DNA of 64,000 nucleotides from Paenibacillus sabinae T27 (GCF_000612505.1 NZ_CP004078.1:4665001-4729000), one strand, 5' to 3'. Positions 9,189 to 19,702 are shown, numbered from the stretch's first letter. Translations and numbers: made by a program. Notes: generated by a model from the letters alone, not told the origin.

Positions 9189-9881
9189 TTACTTATGAAG
9201 TCCGCATTCCGTCTTGTCCGAACCGGACCAGCGTCCGGCACGAGGATCTTCGCCAGGCATAACGGCGCGTGTGCATTGTTCGCAGCCGATGCTTGGGAAA
9301 TGGCGGTCATGCAGCGGATTGTAGATGATGTCGTTCTCGCGGATATAGTTCCACACATCTTCCGAAGTCCAGTCCGCGATCGGATTGAACTTCACCAGGC
9401 CGAATTTGTAATCATATTCAACCTTCTTGGCATTGGCACGGGTTGGCGCCTGATCGCGGCGGATTCCGGTGATCCATGCATCGTACTGGGACAGAATACG
9501 CGTCAGCGGTTCTACCTTCCGGATGTTGCAGCATTGGTTCGGTTCGGATTTCCACAGTTCCTCGCCATATTGCTGGGCTTGTTCCTCAGGTGTGATTTGC
9601 GGGGATACCCGAACGAATTCCAAATTGTACTTGGCCGCGATTTTGTCTCTCGTTTCATAGGTTTCTTGAAAGTGGAAGTCCGTATCCAGGTAGAAAATAT
9701 CGCTAGACGGACTTACTTTTTGCAGCATGTCAACCAGCACAACGTCCTCGGCACCAAAGCTGCAGGCAAACGTTATATTTGGAAAAGTTTCCACGGCCCA
9801 GCGGATAATCTCCTCAGGCGTAGCATTCTCTAGCTCTTCTGCCTTCACTTTGATTAACTCTTCTTTTTCAAGCAAATTCAT
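9189..9881 (-). CDS. cysH: phosphoadenylyl/adenylyl-sulfate reductase CysH
   Basis: 230 residues from the ATG at 9881, chosen because GGAGG lies seven bases upstream; a longer reading from 9926 lacks a site. It reduces activated sulfate to sulfite with thioredoxin. The PP-loop region FACSFGAEDVVL is at 38-49 and the redox-active C226 is in ECGLHK at the C-terminus. The Cys pairs C117-C118 and C200-x2-C203 predict a [4Fe-4S] cluster, so it is an APS-type reductase able to use the product of the adjacent sat directly. No cysC-like kinase is in the window. Confidence 0.93.
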   Translation of the reverse strand: MNLLEKEELIKVKAEELENATPEEIIRWAVETFPNITFACSFGAEDVVLVDMLQKVSPSSDIFYLDTDFHFQETYETRDKIAAKYNLEFVRVSPQITPEEQAQQYGEELWKSEPNQCCNIRKVEPLTRILSQYDAWITGIRRDQAPTRANAKKVEYDYKFGLVKFNPIADWTSEDVWNYIRENDIIYNPLHDRHFPSIGCEQCTRAVMPGEDPRAGRWSGSDKTECGLHK

Positions 9882-9944
9882 TGCGTATTCCTCCATCCCA
9901 AAATAAAACTTCAGTTCAAATTCCAACTAAGTTAATATGAAATA

Positions 9945-9972
9945 AGTATATAACTTTCCCAAGCGATGTCAA
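9945..9972 (-). promoter_or_regulatory. promoter of cysH-sat
   Basis: Minus-strand TTGACA (9967-9972), a 16-base spacer and TATACT (9945-9950) lie about 60 bases upstream of the cysH ATG. The leader is too short for an S-box riboswitch, so control would be at the promoter. Confidence 0.7.
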
Positions 9973-10018
9973 TGATATTTCAGTATTAAAAGATTCCAAA
10001 TATGACAAACTTCATTAA

Positions 10019-10052
10019 TATAAAAGCCCCCGGCCATAAAGGCCAAGGGCTT
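10019..10052 (-). terminator. intrinsic terminator after rpsI
   Basis: On the minus strand, AAGCCCTTGGCC pairs with GGCCGGGGGCTT around a TTTAT loop and is followed by TTATATT. It ends the rplM-rpsI unit about 25 bases after the rpsI stop. Confidence 0.85.
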
Positions 10053-10076
10053 GAATTCCTTGATACACAAGGGATA

Positions 10077-10469
10077 TTAACGTTTCGAGAACTGAGGAGC
10101 GCGACGAGCGGCTTTGAGGCCGTATTTCTTACGTTCCTTCATCCGTGGATCACGAGTCAGGAATCCGGCTTTCTTCAGGGAAGAACGGTATTCCGGATCT
10201 GCTTTCAGCAGAGCGCGGGAAATGCCGTGACGGATTGCGCCGGCTTGACCGGAGATTCCGCCGCCGTGAGCAATAACCAGAACATCGTAGTTGCCCAGAG
10301 TTTCAGTCAGGGTCAGAGGTTGCTTTACGATCAGTTTGAGTGTTTCCAGACCGAAATATTCGTTGATATCGCGTTTGTTAATGACAATGCGTCCTTCACC
10401 CGGTACGAGGCGAACACGTGCTACCGAATGTTTACGACGACCTGTCCCATAGTATTGTACTTGTGCCAT
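10077..10469 (-). CDS. rpsI: 30S ribosomal protein S9
   Basis: 130 residues, full length for bacterial S9, beginning [19 protein letters not shown] and ending in the basic tail QFSKR that reaches the P-site tRNA. It follows rplM by about 20 bases, the universal L13-S9 pair, and is the last gene of that unit before a clear terminator. Confidence 0.98.
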   Translation of the reverse strand: MAQVQYYGTGRRKHSVARVRLVPGEGRIVINKRDINEYFGLETLKLIVKQPLTLTETLGNYDVLVIAHGGGISGQAGAIRHGISRALLKADPEYRSSLKKAGFLTRDPRMKERKKYGLKAARRAPQFSKR

Positions 10470-10489
10470 GAAACTGTCCTCCCTTATTC

Positions 10490-10927
10490 TTATCCGCGAA
10501 GTTCGTAAACTTCAGGTTTTTGTGCTGCATGTGGATGCTCTGCGCCGGCATATACTTTCAATCTCAGCTTCATCGCGTTGCCTTGACGGGTCTTCGGAAT
10601 CATACCGTATACGGCGGATTCGATTACACGCTCAGGTTTAGTGTTCAGCAAGGTTTCAGCATTGGTTACTTTAAGACCGCCCGGATGCAGCGAGTGACGG
10701 TAGTATTTCTTGTTTTGCAGCTTCTTGCCAGTCAGGTAGATCTTCTCAGCGTTGATAACGATAACAAAGTCGCCAGTATCAACATGAGGTGTAAATTGCG
10801 GTTTGTGTTTGCCGCGGATCAGAGCAGCAACCTCACTTGCCAGACGGCCGAGTGTTTTGCCTTCGGCATCGATAATATGCCATTTGCGTTCTACTTCGTT
10901 CGGCTTCGCCATGTAGGTGGTACGCAT
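10490..10927 (-). CDS. rplM: 50S ribosomal protein L13
   Basis: 145 residues starting [20 protein letters not shown], which aligns with B. subtilis L13 including the MRTT start. GAGGAGG lies before the ATG. L13 is an early assembly protein binding 23S rRNA. It is first in the rplM-rpsI operon and has a leader of about 130 bases with a stem-loop, preceded by a good promoter. Confidence 0.98.
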   Translation of the reverse strand: MRTTYMAKPNEVERKWHIIDAEGKTLGRLASEVAALIRGKHKPQFTPHVDTGDFVIVINAEKIYLTGKKLQNKKYYRHSLHPGGLKVTNAETLLNTKPERVIESAVYGMIPKTRQGNAMKLRLKVYAGAEHPHAAQKPEVYELRG

Positions 10928-11023
10928 GAATATTTCCTCCTCGTTCTCGTACGAAAATCTCGTATATCTGATTTCTCATCGAAAGTACATTTTAGTTGTT
11001 GGGTAAAGCAATTTTGGGGTTAT

Positions 11024-11053
11024 CTTGATCGGGGCTGTGGGATAGCCATCAAG
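11024..11053 (-). promoter_or_regulatory. stem-loop in rplM leader (possible L13 leader element)
   Basis: On the minus strand, CTTGAT plus GGCT pairs with AGCC plus ATCAAG, about 15 bases after the expected transcription start. Firmicutes rplM leaders carry a structured L13-binding element; whether this matches it was not tested. Confidence 0.45.
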
Positions 11054-11067
11054 AAAACACAACTTTT

Positions 11068-11096
11068 ATTTTACAGGATAAACATAACGAGTGCAA
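11068..11096 (-). promoter_or_regulatory. promoter of rplM-rpsI
   Basis: Minus-strand TTGCAC (11091-11096), a 17-base spacer and TAAAAT (11068-11073). It lies between truA and rplM, which would explain separate expression of the L13-S9 pair. Confidence 0.65.
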
Positions 11097-11144
11097 GGGA
11101 TTATTCGGCGGTTTAGTAACTTTTTTTCGCTAATAAATTAGCCG

Positions 11145-11924
11145 TCAATTCCCGGCATCCTCATAACTGACATTCCAAAGAGCCAGGCCCTTGGCCACCG
11201 CCGTCGGTCCCGCAGCCGCCCGGTCACATGCTGCCAGAATATCCGCGATCTGCTCCGGTCTGCGCTTGCCCTCTCCCACTTGAATCAGCGTACCCATAAT
11301 GATCCGGACCATATGCTGCAAAAAGCCGCTGCCTGTAATGTAAGTATGAATGACCCCCTGATCGGTCGAGTCCGGCCGGCACATGCTCCGGTCAATCTCC
11401 ATATGCGCCTCGTAAATCGTACGGACATGAGAGGCCTTGGTCGATTTGCGCGAGGCGAAGGAAGTAAAGTCGTAAGTTCCGATCAGAGGCTTAAGTCCCT
11501 GCTCCATCGCCTTTACATCGAGCGCTACCGGATGATGAAACTGATAGCGCCGTTGAAAAGGGTCCGGGAACCGGTTGCCATTGATAGTATAGCGATAAGT
11601 CTTCCGCTTGGCTCCCCGTCGGGAGTGGAAGGTGAGCGGCACTTCATGCGCTTCTGTAACGACGATATCTTCCGGCAGACGAGCATTCAATGCCAGACAC
11701 CAGCGTTCCAGTGGTATAAGTGAGGTCGTTTCGAAATTAAAGGGCTGCCCATAGGCATGAACGCCGGCGTCCGTACGGCCGGAAGCAGTAATCTTCACTA
11801 CTTCGCCGGTCAAGTGGGTAATAGCCCGTTCGAGCATATCCTGAACCGTATTGCCTCCGGGCTGGGTCTGAAAGCCATCATAGTTCGTACCGTCATAGGT
11901 GACTTTCATGAATAGATTGCGCAT
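11145..11924 (-). CDS. truA: tRNA pseudouridine(38-40) synthase TruA
   Basis: 259 residues from the ATG at 11924, which has AAGGAG upstream; a longer frame to 11984 would read through a terminator hairpin. TruA converts uridines 38-40 in the tRNA anticodon arm. Catalytic Asp52 lies in ASGRTDAGVHA (48-57). The C-terminal half carries the family segments FTSFASRK and GSGFLQHMVRIIMGTL. In relatives truA usually follows ecfT; here it follows rplQ directly across about 340 bases ending in an intrinsic terminator only 20 bases before the start codon. Confidence 0.95.
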   Translation of the reverse strand: MRNLFMKVTYDGTNYDGFQTQPGGNTVQDMLERAITHLTGEVVKITASGRTDAGVHAYGQPFNFETTSLIPLERWCLALNARLPEDIVVTEAHEVPLTFHSRRGAKRKTYRYTINGNRFPDPFQRRYQFHHPVALDVKAMEQGLKPLIGTYDFTSFASRKSTKASHVRTIYEAHMEIDRSMCRPDSTDQGVIHTYITGSGFLQHMVRIIMGTLIQVGEGKRRPEQIADILAACDRAAAGPTAVAKGLALWNVSYEDAGN

Positions 11925-11943
11925 TCGGTACTCCTTCCTTCTC

Positions 11944-11971
11944 AAAAAAAAGAAGCCCCTTCGGGAGCTCC
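11944..11971 (-). terminator. intrinsic terminator directly before truA
   Basis: On the minus strand, GGAGCTCC pairs with GGGGCTTC around a CGAA tetraloop, followed by eight Ts. The T run stops only about 20 bases before the truA ATG, so it either ends the rplQ transcript or acts as an attenuator of truA. Confidence 0.8.
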
Positions 11972-12261
11972 TTCCATTGAACAAGCGGATTTCCGCGGTT
12001 TACTGCACGACTGGCGGACACCTATGCAGATATCCGGTAGATCACGCCGTCGGTAGGAGCCGGGACATGACGCCGTCTCTCTCAGCTTGTAACAACGCTC
12101 AATAAAGAGCTTCCCAAAGCAGGGTCATGTTAAAGCAAGCCGAAAGAAGAAGCGGGCCATATTCCACTGATACAATAACACGGATCATCCCCCATTCCAT
12201 CCATCCCCGAAAGGAGAACGAGCACAGGGGGCAATCGGGAAATCAATGCTTGCTGCCTTTA
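11972..12261. other. 290-base gene-free stretch between rplQ and truA
   Basis: No credible coding region in either strand. It holds a near-repeat of 12 bases (12040-12051 and 12066-12077, both containing ACGCCGTC) and several small inverted repeats, and leads on the minus strand into the truA-proximal terminator. No consensus promoter was found. B. subtilis and most relatives carry ecfA, ecfA2 and ecfT at this place. Confidence 0.6.
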
Positions 12262-12627
12262 CTAGGCACGGTCTACCAGTTCAAGATAAACCATAGGTGC
12301 CGAGTCGCCGCGGCGAGGTCCGAGCTTCAGGATACGAGTGTATCCGCCTGCACGTTCTGTGTAGCGCGGTGCGATTTCAGCGAACAGCTTTTGAATTGCG
12401 TCCTGCTCTCCGTCAGCAGTTTCGCGACGCACGAATGCAGCGACTTGACGGCGGGCATGAAGATCGCCCTTCTTAGCCTTCGTAATCAGTTTTTCGGCGA
12501 TGGAACGAACTTCCTTCGCTTTCGCTTCCGTTGTTTGGATGCGCTCATATAAGAACAGGTCCGTTACCAAGTCGCGGAACAATGCTTTACGCGCACTGGA
12601 ATCACGGCCCAACTTTTGGTATGCCAT
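12262..12627 (-). CDS. rplQ: 50S ribosomal protein L17
   Basis: 121 residues beginning [20 protein letters not shown], full length for Firmicutes L17, with GGAGGG before the ATG. It is the last gene of the S10-spc-alpha superoperon, 35 bases after rpoA. Confidence 0.98.
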   Translation of the reverse strand: MAYQKLGRDSSARKALFRDLVTDLFLYERIQTTEAKAKEVRSIAEKLITKAKKGDLHARRQVAAFVRRETADGEQDAIQKLFAEIAPRYTERAGGYTRILKLGPRRGDSAPMVYLELVDRA

Positions 12628-12661
12628 GTTTTTCCCTCCTCTACTTCGTCAATCTTATCGC

Positions 12662-13606
12662 TTATTCTTCGGTACGCAGACCCAAACCGAGCTCTTCGAG
12701 CTTTTCCTGTACTTCTTCCAAAGATTTGCGGCCCAAGTTGCGGACTTTCATCATATCTTCTTCCGTTTTCGTGGTAAGCTCCTGCACCGTGTTGATGCCG
12801 GCACGTTTGAGACAGTTGTAGGAACGGACCGAAAGATCCAGCTCTTCGATTGTCATCTCAAGCACTTTTTCTTTTTTGTCTTCTTCTTTTTCAACCATAA
12901 TTTCGGCATCCTTCGCTTCATCCGTAAGGCCTACGAACAAAACAAGATGCTCATTCAAAATTTTGGCTCCAAGGCTGACTGCCTCTTCCGGTCTGATGCT
13001 GCCATCCGTCCAGATTTCCAGTGTCAACTTATCGTAGTTGGTCACTTGACCGACACGAGTGTTGTCGATGGTGTAGTTCACGCGGGAAATTGGAGTGTAG
13101 ATGGAATCAACCGGAATCACGCCGATCGGCTGATCTTCGCGCTTGTTACGGTCCGCTTGGACATAGCCACGACCACGGCCAGCAAATATACGCATGTGAA
13201 GTCTCGCGCCTGGTCCCAGTGTTGCAATATGAAGGTCCGGGTTGAGGATCTCAACATCGCTGTCCGCACGAATGTCGCCTGCGGTTACGACGCCTTCCCC
13301 TTCAGCATCAATCTCGAACACTTTCTCTTCGTCTGAATGAATCTTCAGGGAAAGAGCTTTGAGGTTCAAAATGATTTCGGTCACGTCTTCCATTACGCCG
13401 GGAACGGTGGAGAACTCATGCAGAACGCCGTCAATTTGGACCGAGGTCACTGCGGCTCCCGGAAGGGAGGACAGCAGGATCCGGCGAAGCGAGTTCCCCA
13501 GAGTCGTGCCATATCCACGTTCCAGCGGTTCTACTACGAATTTCCCATAGGTTCCTTCATCATTGGCTTCTACGGTCTCAATCTTCGGCTTTTCGATTTC
13601 TATCAC
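12662..13606 (-). CDS. rpoA: DNA-directed RNA polymerase alpha subunit
   Basis: 314 residues from a GTG at 13606, the same length as B. subtilis RpoA. AAGGAGG lies eight bases before this GTG, inside the first codons of a longer reading from 13624, which decides the start. The N-terminal domain for dimerisation and beta/beta' assembly has [23 protein letters not shown]; the C-terminal domain (from about 245) has the helix-hairpin-helix [19 protein letters not shown] that contacts UP elements and activators. It lies between rpsK and rplQ. Confidence 0.97.
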   Translation of the reverse strand: MIEIEKPKIETVEANDEGTYGKFVVEPLERGYGTTLGNSLRRILLSSLPGAAVTSVQIDGVLHEFSTVPGVMEDVTEIILNLKALSLKIHSDEEKVFEIDAEGEGVVTAGDIRADSDVEILNPDLHIATLGPGARLHMRIFAGRGRGYVQADRNKREDQPIGVIPVDSIYTPISRVNYTIDNTRVGQVTNYDKLTLEIWTDGSIRPEEAVSLGAKILNEHLVLFVGLTDEAKDAEIMVEKEEDKKEKVLEMTIEELDLSVRSYNCLKRAGINTVQELTTKTEEDMMKVRNLGRKSLEEVQEKLEELGLGLRTEE

Positions 13607-13735
13607 GAGTGTACCCTCCTTCAACGTCGCTCCTATATGAAACTGTCACCCCATCAGGTGTATCATGTAGTATGCCTAAACAACCATTATTAGCAGATGG
13701 TGCCGGTTTTATACCACATTTACATCGCTGATTCA

Positions 13736-14131
13736 CTATACGCGGCGACGTTTCGGCGGACGGCATCCATTATGCGGAACCGGAGTTACGTCTTTAATGA
13801 GGTTAACTTCAAGACCAGCGGCTTGAAGGGAACGGATGGCTGCCTCGCGGCCCGCGCCCGGTCCTTTTACCATAACTTCAACACTCTTCATGCCATGCTC
13901 CATTGCTGCCTTGGCTGCAACTTCTGCCGCCATTTGAGCTGCGAACGGAGTCGACTTACGGGAGCCTCTAAATCCTTGGCCGCCGGAGCTTGCCCAGGAA
14001 ATAGCGTTGCCGTGAGGATCCGTGATGGTAACGATCGTATTGTTGAACGTGGAACGGATATGTGCCACGCCGGATTCGATATTTTTACGGTCGCGACGTT
14101 TGGTACGTACGACTTTTTTCGGTTTAGCCAT
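13736..14131 (-). CDS. rpsK: 30S ribosomal protein S11
   Basis: 131 residues, starting [20 protein letters not shown] and ending with the conserved basic [11 protein letters not shown]11 forms part of the platform near the mRNA exit. It follows rpsM by 19 bases. Confidence 0.98.
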   Translation of the reverse strand: MAKPKKVVRTKRRDRKNIESGVAHIRSTFNNTIVTITDPHGNAISWASSGGQGFRGSRKSTPFAAQMAAEVAAKAAMEHGMKSVEVMVKGPGAGREAAIRSLQAAGLEVNLIKDVTPVPHNGCRPPKRRRV

Positions 14132-14150
14132 TGTCTCTTATCACCCCTTA

Positions 14151-14519
14151 TTATTTCTTCTTGTTTGCTACCGTACGACGCGGGCCTTTCCGGGTACGGG
14201 CATTCGTTTTGGTACGTTGACCGCGAACCGGCAAGCCGCGACGATGACGAACACCGCGGTAGCAGCCAATCTCGGTAAGACGTTTAATATTTAAGGAAAT
14301 TTCACGACGCAGGTCGCCTTCCACTTTGACCGATTTGTCGATCGTTTCACGCAGTTTGCTCACTTCATCTTCCGTCAAATCACGGACACGTGTGTTAACA
14401 TTGATACCTGTTTCTTTCAAAATTTTCAAGGAAGTCGTTCTACCGATTCCGAAAATATAAGTCAAGGCGATCTCAACGCGTTTGTCACGTGGCAAATCCA
14501 CACCAGCTATACGAGCCAT
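14151..14519 (-). CDS. rpsM: 30S ribosomal protein S13
   Basis: 122 residues beginning [21 protein letters not shown], with the H2TH-type region and a basic tail [14 protein letters not shown] that reaches tRNA and the subunit bridge to L5. It lies 19 bases from rpmJ. Confidence 0.98.
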   Translation of the reverse strand: MARIAGVDLPRDKRVEIALTYIFGIGRTTSLKILKETGINVNTRVRDLTEDEVSKLRETIDKSVKVEGDLRREISLNIKRLTEIGCYRGVRHRRGLPVRGQRTKTNARTRKGPRRTVANKKK

Positions 14520-14538
14520 TTTACGCTACACCCCCTTC

Positions 14539-14729
<191 letters not shown>

Positions 14730-14786
14730 GCTTAAAAAGCATACGCTACCGTTCCGCATAAAGCAAACTTTAATCGTAGTTCCCAT

Positions 14787-15002
14787 CTATTTACGGTAAG
14801 TTATACGGCCTTTAGTTAAATCATAAGGCGATAACTGCACAACCACTTTGTCCCCGGTCAAAATACGGATAAAGTGCATCCGCAGCTTACCTGATACGTG
14901 GGCAAGAATTTGATGGCCGTTCTCGAGTTCAACCTTAAACGTTGCGTTCGGCAACGGTTCAATGACGGTGCCTTCCACCTCAATGACGTCTTCTTTAGCC
15001 AC
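14787..15002 (-). CDS. infA: translation initiation factor IF-1
   Basis: 71 residues, a single S1/OB-fold domain beginning [20 protein letters not shown] and ending GRITYRK. IF-1 occupies the ribosomal A site during initiation. The start is a GTG at 15002 with GGAG seven bases upstream. It is one base short of abutting the KOW-domain gene. Confidence 0.98.
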   Translation of the reverse strand: MAKEDVIEVEGTVIEPLPNATFKVELENGHQILAHVSGKLRMHFIRILTGDKVVVQLSPYDLTKGRITYRK

Positions 15003-15004
15003 AG

Positions 15005-15316
15005 TTATTCTCCTTTCTTCATCGCGCTTATTCCGGCGGAACGCACGTAATCCAACACTGCATATCGCAGCTTTCCGTTTGTAACCCGGCCGGTTTCTTT
15101 CAGACTGTTCACAACCTCGCTGCTAATGATCGAAGTGAGCTCGAGATGAAGAATATTCTTCTTCTTCGGCCCGTCAAACTTTCGTTTGTCCCCATCCGCA
15201 ATATACACAAACCTGCTGTCCAAAATAGCGATGACCACGGCAATCTCTCCGGCTTCCTTGCCTTTGAGTATTTTCACCAATTGACCGACCTGCGGGCTGC
15301 TCTCGGTATTCAACAA
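15005..15316 (-). CDS. KOW-domain RNA-binding protein (L14e-like)
   Basis: 103 residues. The N-terminal KOW-like fold is [22 protein letters not shown] (split around residues 10-31), followed by a basic segment [11 protein letters not shown], resembling eukaryotic/archaeal L14e. It corresponds to the small protein B. subtilis has at the same position between map and infA (YbzG). Function is unknown; ribosome association is inferred from fold and location. It starts with a pair of TTG codons (15316 and 15313); AGGTGATC upstream suits the second slightly better. Confidence 0.85.
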   Translation of the reverse strand: MLNTESSPQVGQLVKILKGKEAGEIAVVIAILDSRFVYIADGDKRKFDGPKKKNILHLELTSIISSEVVNSLKETGRVTNGKLRYAVLDYVRSAGISAMKKGE

Positions 15317-15323
15317 AGATCAC

Positions 15324-16076
15324 CTACGCATTCAGTTTCGTGAAAATTTCCATGCCGTCCGGCGTAACCGCCACCGTATGCTCAAAATGAGCACACAGAG
15401 AGCCGTCCACCGTCACGACCGTCCAGTTATCTTCCAGCGTTCGGACATAACGTTTGCCCGCGTTAACCATCGGTTCGATGGCAAGCACCATGCCTGCCTT
15501 CAGCCGCGGCCCGCGGTCTGCTATGCCATAGTTCGGAATTTGCGGTTCTTCATGCAGTTCTGCCCCAACACCATGCCCTACATACTCGCGTACCACCGAG
15601 AATCCGGCATCTTCGATATATTTTTGGATAGCGTGGGAGATTGTAAACAAGCGCACATCCGGCTTAATCAGCTCAAGGCCTGCGTACAGGGAGCCTTCCG
15701 TTACATCCAAGAGCCGCTGGGCTTCTTCGGATATTTGTCCCACCCCATAGGTCCAAGCCGAGTCGCCGTGGTATCCCTTGTACTGCGCCCCGATGTCAAG
15801 CGACACGATATCGCCCTCCACCAGCTTGCGTTTGCCGGGAAATCCATGCACCAACTGATCGTTGACTGAAGCGCAAATGCTGGCAGGAAAACCGTTGTAG
15901 CCTTTAAAAGACGGTACGGCACCTTGACTGCGAATGTATTGATCGGCGATTCTATCGAGCTCTCCGGTCGTAATTCCAGGCTCAATGGCCTGTGCCATGA
16001 GACGGTGAGTCTCGGCAACAATTCGTCCCGCTTCTCTCATAAAGGCAAGTTCCTGTTCGGACTTACATATGATCAT
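15324..16076 (-). CDS. map: type I methionine aminopeptidase
   Basis: 250 residues beginning [20 protein letters not shown]. It removes initiator methionine from nascent proteins. The pita-bread fold shows metal ligands in [16 protein letters not shown], the His in [16 protein letters not shown], and Glu residues in AIEPMVN and HFEHTVAV. No N-terminal zinc-finger extension. GAGG precedes the ATG. It lies four bases from adk in the spc region. Confidence 0.97.
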   Translation of the reverse strand: MIICKSEQELAFMREAGRIVAETHRLMAQAIEPGITTGELDRIADQYIRSQGAVPSFKGYNGFPASICASVNDQLVHGFPGKRKLVEGDIVSLDIGAQYKGYHGDSAWTYGVGQISEEAQRLLDVTEGSLYAGLELIKPDVRLFTISHAIQKYIEDAGFSVVREYVGHGVGAELHEEPQIPNYGIADRGPRLKAGMVLAIEPMVNAGKRYVRTLEDNWTVVTVDGSLCAHFEHTVAVTPDGMEIFTKLNA

Positions 16077-16080
16077 TACA

Positions 16081-16818
<738 letters not shown>

Positions 16819-16825
16819 CTATCGC

Positions 16826-18127
16826 CTATTTGTTAATGAAGCCTTTGTAATGGCGTTTAATCAATTGGCTCTCGATCTGCTTCATCGTATCCAGTGCGAC
16901 GCCGATAACGATAAGCAGCGAGGTGCCGCCGATCTTCACCGAACGAGGCAAGCCGGTCACGTTGCCGAAGAATACCGGAAGCACAGAGATGACGGCCAGG
17001 AACAGCGCCCCCGACATCGTCAGACGGGACATTACCCGAGTCAAATACTTCTCTGTCGCCTTCCCCGGACGAATACCGGGAATGTAACCGCCGTTCTTCT
17101 TCATATTGTCGGCCATCTGCTGCGGGTTCATCTGAACAAACGTGTAAAAGAACGTGAATCCGATGATCATGATCACGTAAAGGACCATACCGAGCGGTTT
17201 ATCATACCAAAAGTGAGTGCTGACCCACTTCGCCCAGGTATGAGTCGACCAAAAGTTGGCGATGACAATTGGGAATTGAAGCAGCGATACGGCAAAGATA
17301 ACAGGGATTACGCCTGCCGCATTGATTTTAAGCGGAATATGCGTATTTTGTCCACCGTACATTTTGTTGCCGACCACGCGTTTCGCATACTGCACAGGGA
17401 TTTTGCGAATACCTTGCTGTACAAAGATAACCCCCGCGATAATCAGTACAACAACGACTGCTACGACCACGACTTTAAGAATATTCAGGAAAGTCTGCCC
17501 CGGCTGGATAAAGCTCGATTGCGCCGTTGCCGTGAAATATCCCGGAATGCCTGCGACGATTCCCGCAAAAATCAGGATCGAAATCCCGTTTCCGATACCC
17601 CTCTCGGTGATTTGCTCACCAAGCCACATCAGAAATGAAGTGCCTGCCGTCAAAATGATGGCAACGAGCAGATAGTCGGCGATCGTTGCATTCGGCATCA
17701 TTTGCGTACCATACATTCGGTTAAAACCGATAGATGTTGCAAAACCCTGAATCAAAGCCAACACTACCGTACCGTAACGGGTAATTTGCGCCAGCTGTTT
17801 TTTACCGTGTTCGCCTTGCTTTGCCCATTCGGCAAATTTCGGCACTACATCCATCGACAAAAGCTGCACGATGATGGATGCGGTAATGTAAGGGTAAATA
17901 CTGATCGCAAAGATGGAGAAGTTTTTAAGCGCTCCACCCGAAAACGTGTTGAACAAGTTCATCAAGGCGGTTCCGGCCTCGTTACCTGTCGATTGAAACA
18001 CCGTTTTATCTACACCGGGAACTGGTACGAACGAACCGATGCGGTAGATAATAAAAACGAACAGGGTAAACAGAATTTTTTTGCGCAGATCTTCAACATG
18101 CCATATATTCTTAAGCGTCTTGAACAT
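16826..18127 (-). CDS. secY: preprotein translocase subunit SecY
   Basis: 433 residues with ten predicted transmembrane helices and the family signatures YRIGSFVPVPGV near the N-terminus and MGQ-type pore residues. It is the channel of the Sec translocon with SecE (also in this window) and SecG. Its ATG overlaps the rplO stop by one base (TAATG), suggesting translational coupling, as usual in the spc operon. Confidence 0.98.
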   Translation of the reverse strand: MFKTLKNIWHVEDLRKKILFTLFVFIIYRIGSFVPVPGVDKTVFQSTGNEAGTALMNLFNTFSGGALKNFSIFAISIYPYITASIIVQLLSMDVVPKFAEWAKQGEHGKKQLAQITRYGTVVLALIQGFATSIGFNRMYGTQMMPNATIADYLLVAIILTAGTSFLMWLGEQITERGIGNGISILIFAGIVAGIPGYFTATAQSSFIQPGQTFLNILKVVVVAVVVVLIIAGVIFVQQGIRKIPVQYAKRVVGNKMYGGQNTHIPLKINAAGVIPVIFAVSLLQFPIVIANFWSTHTWAKWVSTHFWYDKPLGMVLYVIMIIGFTFFYTFVQMNPQQMADNMKKNGGYIPGIRPGKATEKYLTRVMSRLTMSGALFLAVISVLPVFFGNVTGLPRSVKIGGTSLLIVIGVALDTMKQIESQLIKRHYKGFINK

Positions 18128-18567
18128 TAGATCACCTCGGTTTTACCGCCGGCAGCCTCGATTTTCTCTACCGCAGATTGAGAGAACTTGTTTGCTTGAA
18201 CTGTAAGTTTTACAGTGAGTTCACCGTTGCCGAGGATTTTGATACCGCTCTTCGTGTTCTTCACTACGCCGGATTCAACCAGCAGCGCAGGAGTAACTTC
18301 CGTTCCTTCTGCAAAGCTGTTCAGATCCTCAAGGTTCACAATCGCATACTCTTTACGGGTAGGATTGACGAAACCACGCTTAGGCAGACGACGATAGAGT
18401 GGGTTTTGGCCACCCTCGAAGCCCGGACGTACACCACCGCCGGAACGAGAGTTTTGACCTTTATGACCACGGCCGGATGTTTTGCCGTTACCGCTGGAAG
18501 TACCGCGACCTACACGGTTGCGTTCTTTGCGGGATCCTGGAGCCGGAGCGAGTTCATGTAACTTCAT
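18127..18567 (-). CDS. rplO: 50S ribosomal protein L15
   Basis: 146 residues from the ATG at 18567 (AAGGAGG eight bases upstream), equal to B. subtilis L15. It begins [20 protein letters not shown] and has the Gly-rich basic loop [20 protein letters not shown]. Late-assembly large-subunit protein. A longer reading from a GTG at 18576 lies within the Shine-Dalgarno and is rejected. Confidence 0.97.
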   Translation of the reverse strand: MKLHELAPAPGSRKERNRVGRGTSSGNGKTSGRGHKGQNSRSGGGVRPGFEGGQNPLYRRLPKRGFVNPTRKEYAIVNLEDLNSFAEGTEVTPALLVESGVVKNTKSGIKILGNGELTVKLTVQANKFSQSAVEKIEAAGGKTEVI

Positions 18568-18608
18568 CGTTTGCACCTCCTTATGTCTATTAATGGGGTA
18601 AGGCTTTC

Positions 18609-18794
18609 TTAGCCTTCAATTTCAGTTACGGATACGAGATGGCTCACTTTTTTGATCATTCCGCGAACCGCAGGACTATCGTTTTGAACCACAGACGAGT
18701 TGAGTTTACGCAGGCCGAGCGTCTTAACGGTCACACGTTGTGTTTCCGGACGTCCGATTAAGCTGCGAACGAGGGTAATTTGCAGTTTTGCCAT
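18609..18794 (-). CDS. rpmD: 50S ribosomal protein L30
   Basis: 61 residues, beginning [20 protein letters not shown], the short bacterial L30 form. It lies between rpsE and rplO, as in all Firmicutes spc operons. Confidence 0.97.
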   Translation of the reverse strand: MAKLQITLVRSLIGRPETQRVTVKTLGLRKLNSSVVQNDSPAVRGMIKKVSHLVSVTEIEG

Positions 18795-18808
18795 TGACGT
18801 TCCCCTCC

Positions 18809-19306
18809 TTAACCGCGAAGCTCTTCGACAGATTTGCCGCGAAGTTTCGCGACCTCTTCAATGCGCTTCAGACGGGACAATCCCTCCAAAGTTGCATTGA
18901 CCATATTCATGGAGTTCGAAGAACCTAAAGATTTTGTCAAAATATCGCCTACACCGGCCAGTTCCAGTACCGCGCGAACAGGTCCGCCCGCGATAACACC
19001 GGTACCTTGCGATGCCGGTTTCAGCAGAACGCGTCCAGCGCCGAAATGTCCGTTGACCAGGTGAGGAATCGTTGTTCCTACGAGTGGAACTTGGATCAGG
19101 TTTTTCTTAGCATCTTCGATGCCTTTGCGGATCGCATCCGGTACTTCGCCGGCCTTACCGATACCCGCACCAACCCAGCCTTTGCCGTCGCCGACAACAA
19201 CCAGTGCGCTGAAGCTGAAACGGCGTCCGCCTTTTACAACTTTAGCAACGCGGTTAATGTGGACAACTCTTTCTGTCAGCTCTAAAGTGTTTGGATCTAC
19301 ACGCAA
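18809..19306 (-). CDS. rpsE: 30S ribosomal protein S5
   Basis: 165 residues with the double-stranded RNA-binding N-terminal domain ([20 protein letters not shown]) and the C-terminal S5 fold. It affects decoding accuracy and is a spectinomycin site; the loop VVKGGRRF looks wild type. The start is a TTG at 19306 with AAGGAGG eight bases upstream. Confidence 0.97.
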   Translation of the reverse strand: MRVDPNTLELTERVVHINRVAKVVKGGRRFSFSALVVVGDGKGWVGAGIGKAGEVPDAIRKGIEDAKKNLIQVPLVGTTIPHLVNGHFGAGRVLLKPASQGTGVIAGGPVRAVLELAGVGDILTKSLGSSNSMNMVNATLEGLSRLKRIEEVAKLRGKSVEELRG

Positions 19307-19333
19307 GTCGTTAACCTCCTTTTAAGAATGTTT

Positions 19334-19702
19334 CTAGAATTCAAGACCAGCTTCACGAGCTGCATCAGCGAGCGCTTGAATCCGTCCATGGTACAAGTAG
19401 CCTCCGCGGTCGAATACAACAGCGGTATGTCCTTTTGCTTTGGCGCGCTCAGCGACCAGTTGGCCGACTTTGCTTGCAGCTTCAACGCTGCCGCCGTTGC
19501 CGATGGAACCTTTCAGCTCTTTATCAAGCGTCGATGCGGATGCGATCGTTACGCCGCTCACATCGTCGATCAGTTGAGCATAAATGTGCTTCGAAGAACG
19601 GAACACATTCAGGCGCGGACGTTCAGCAGTACCTTGGATTTTCTTACGTACACGCAGGTGTCTTTTCACACGAGCTTTGTTTTTGTCCTCTTTGGTAATC
19701 AT
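19334..19702 (-). CDS. rplR: 50S ribosomal protein L18
   Basis: 122 residues, starting [20 protein letters not shown]. It binds 5S rRNA with L5, also encoded in this operon. Conserved end [20 protein letters not shown]. Confidence 0.98.
   Translation of the reverse strand: MITKEDKNKARVKRHLRVRKKIQGTAERPRLNVFRSSKHIYAQLIDDVSGVTIASASTLDKELKGSIGNGGSVEAASKVGQLVAERAKAKGHTAVVFDRGGYLYHGRIQALADAAREAGLEF

Noticed and set aside
9882..10018. S-box (SAM) riboswitch ahead of cysH
   Set aside because: The distance from the promoter to the start codon is about 60 bases, too short, and no GAUGAAA-type or kink-turn core is seen.
11972..12261. T-box or TPP riboswitch ahead of truA
   Set aside because: A GCTGAGAG tract and an ACCGCGG segment suggested these, but the T-box bulge TGGN is absent and the TPP 3' core (CCTGATCTGG...GCGTAGGGA type) does not align without large gaps.
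13607..13735. CATACTA sigma-G-like -10 upstream of rpoA
   Set aside because: The motif is present on the minus strand (about 13671-13677) but no -35 element lies 17-18 bases upstream, and rpoA is a housekeeping gene in an operon.
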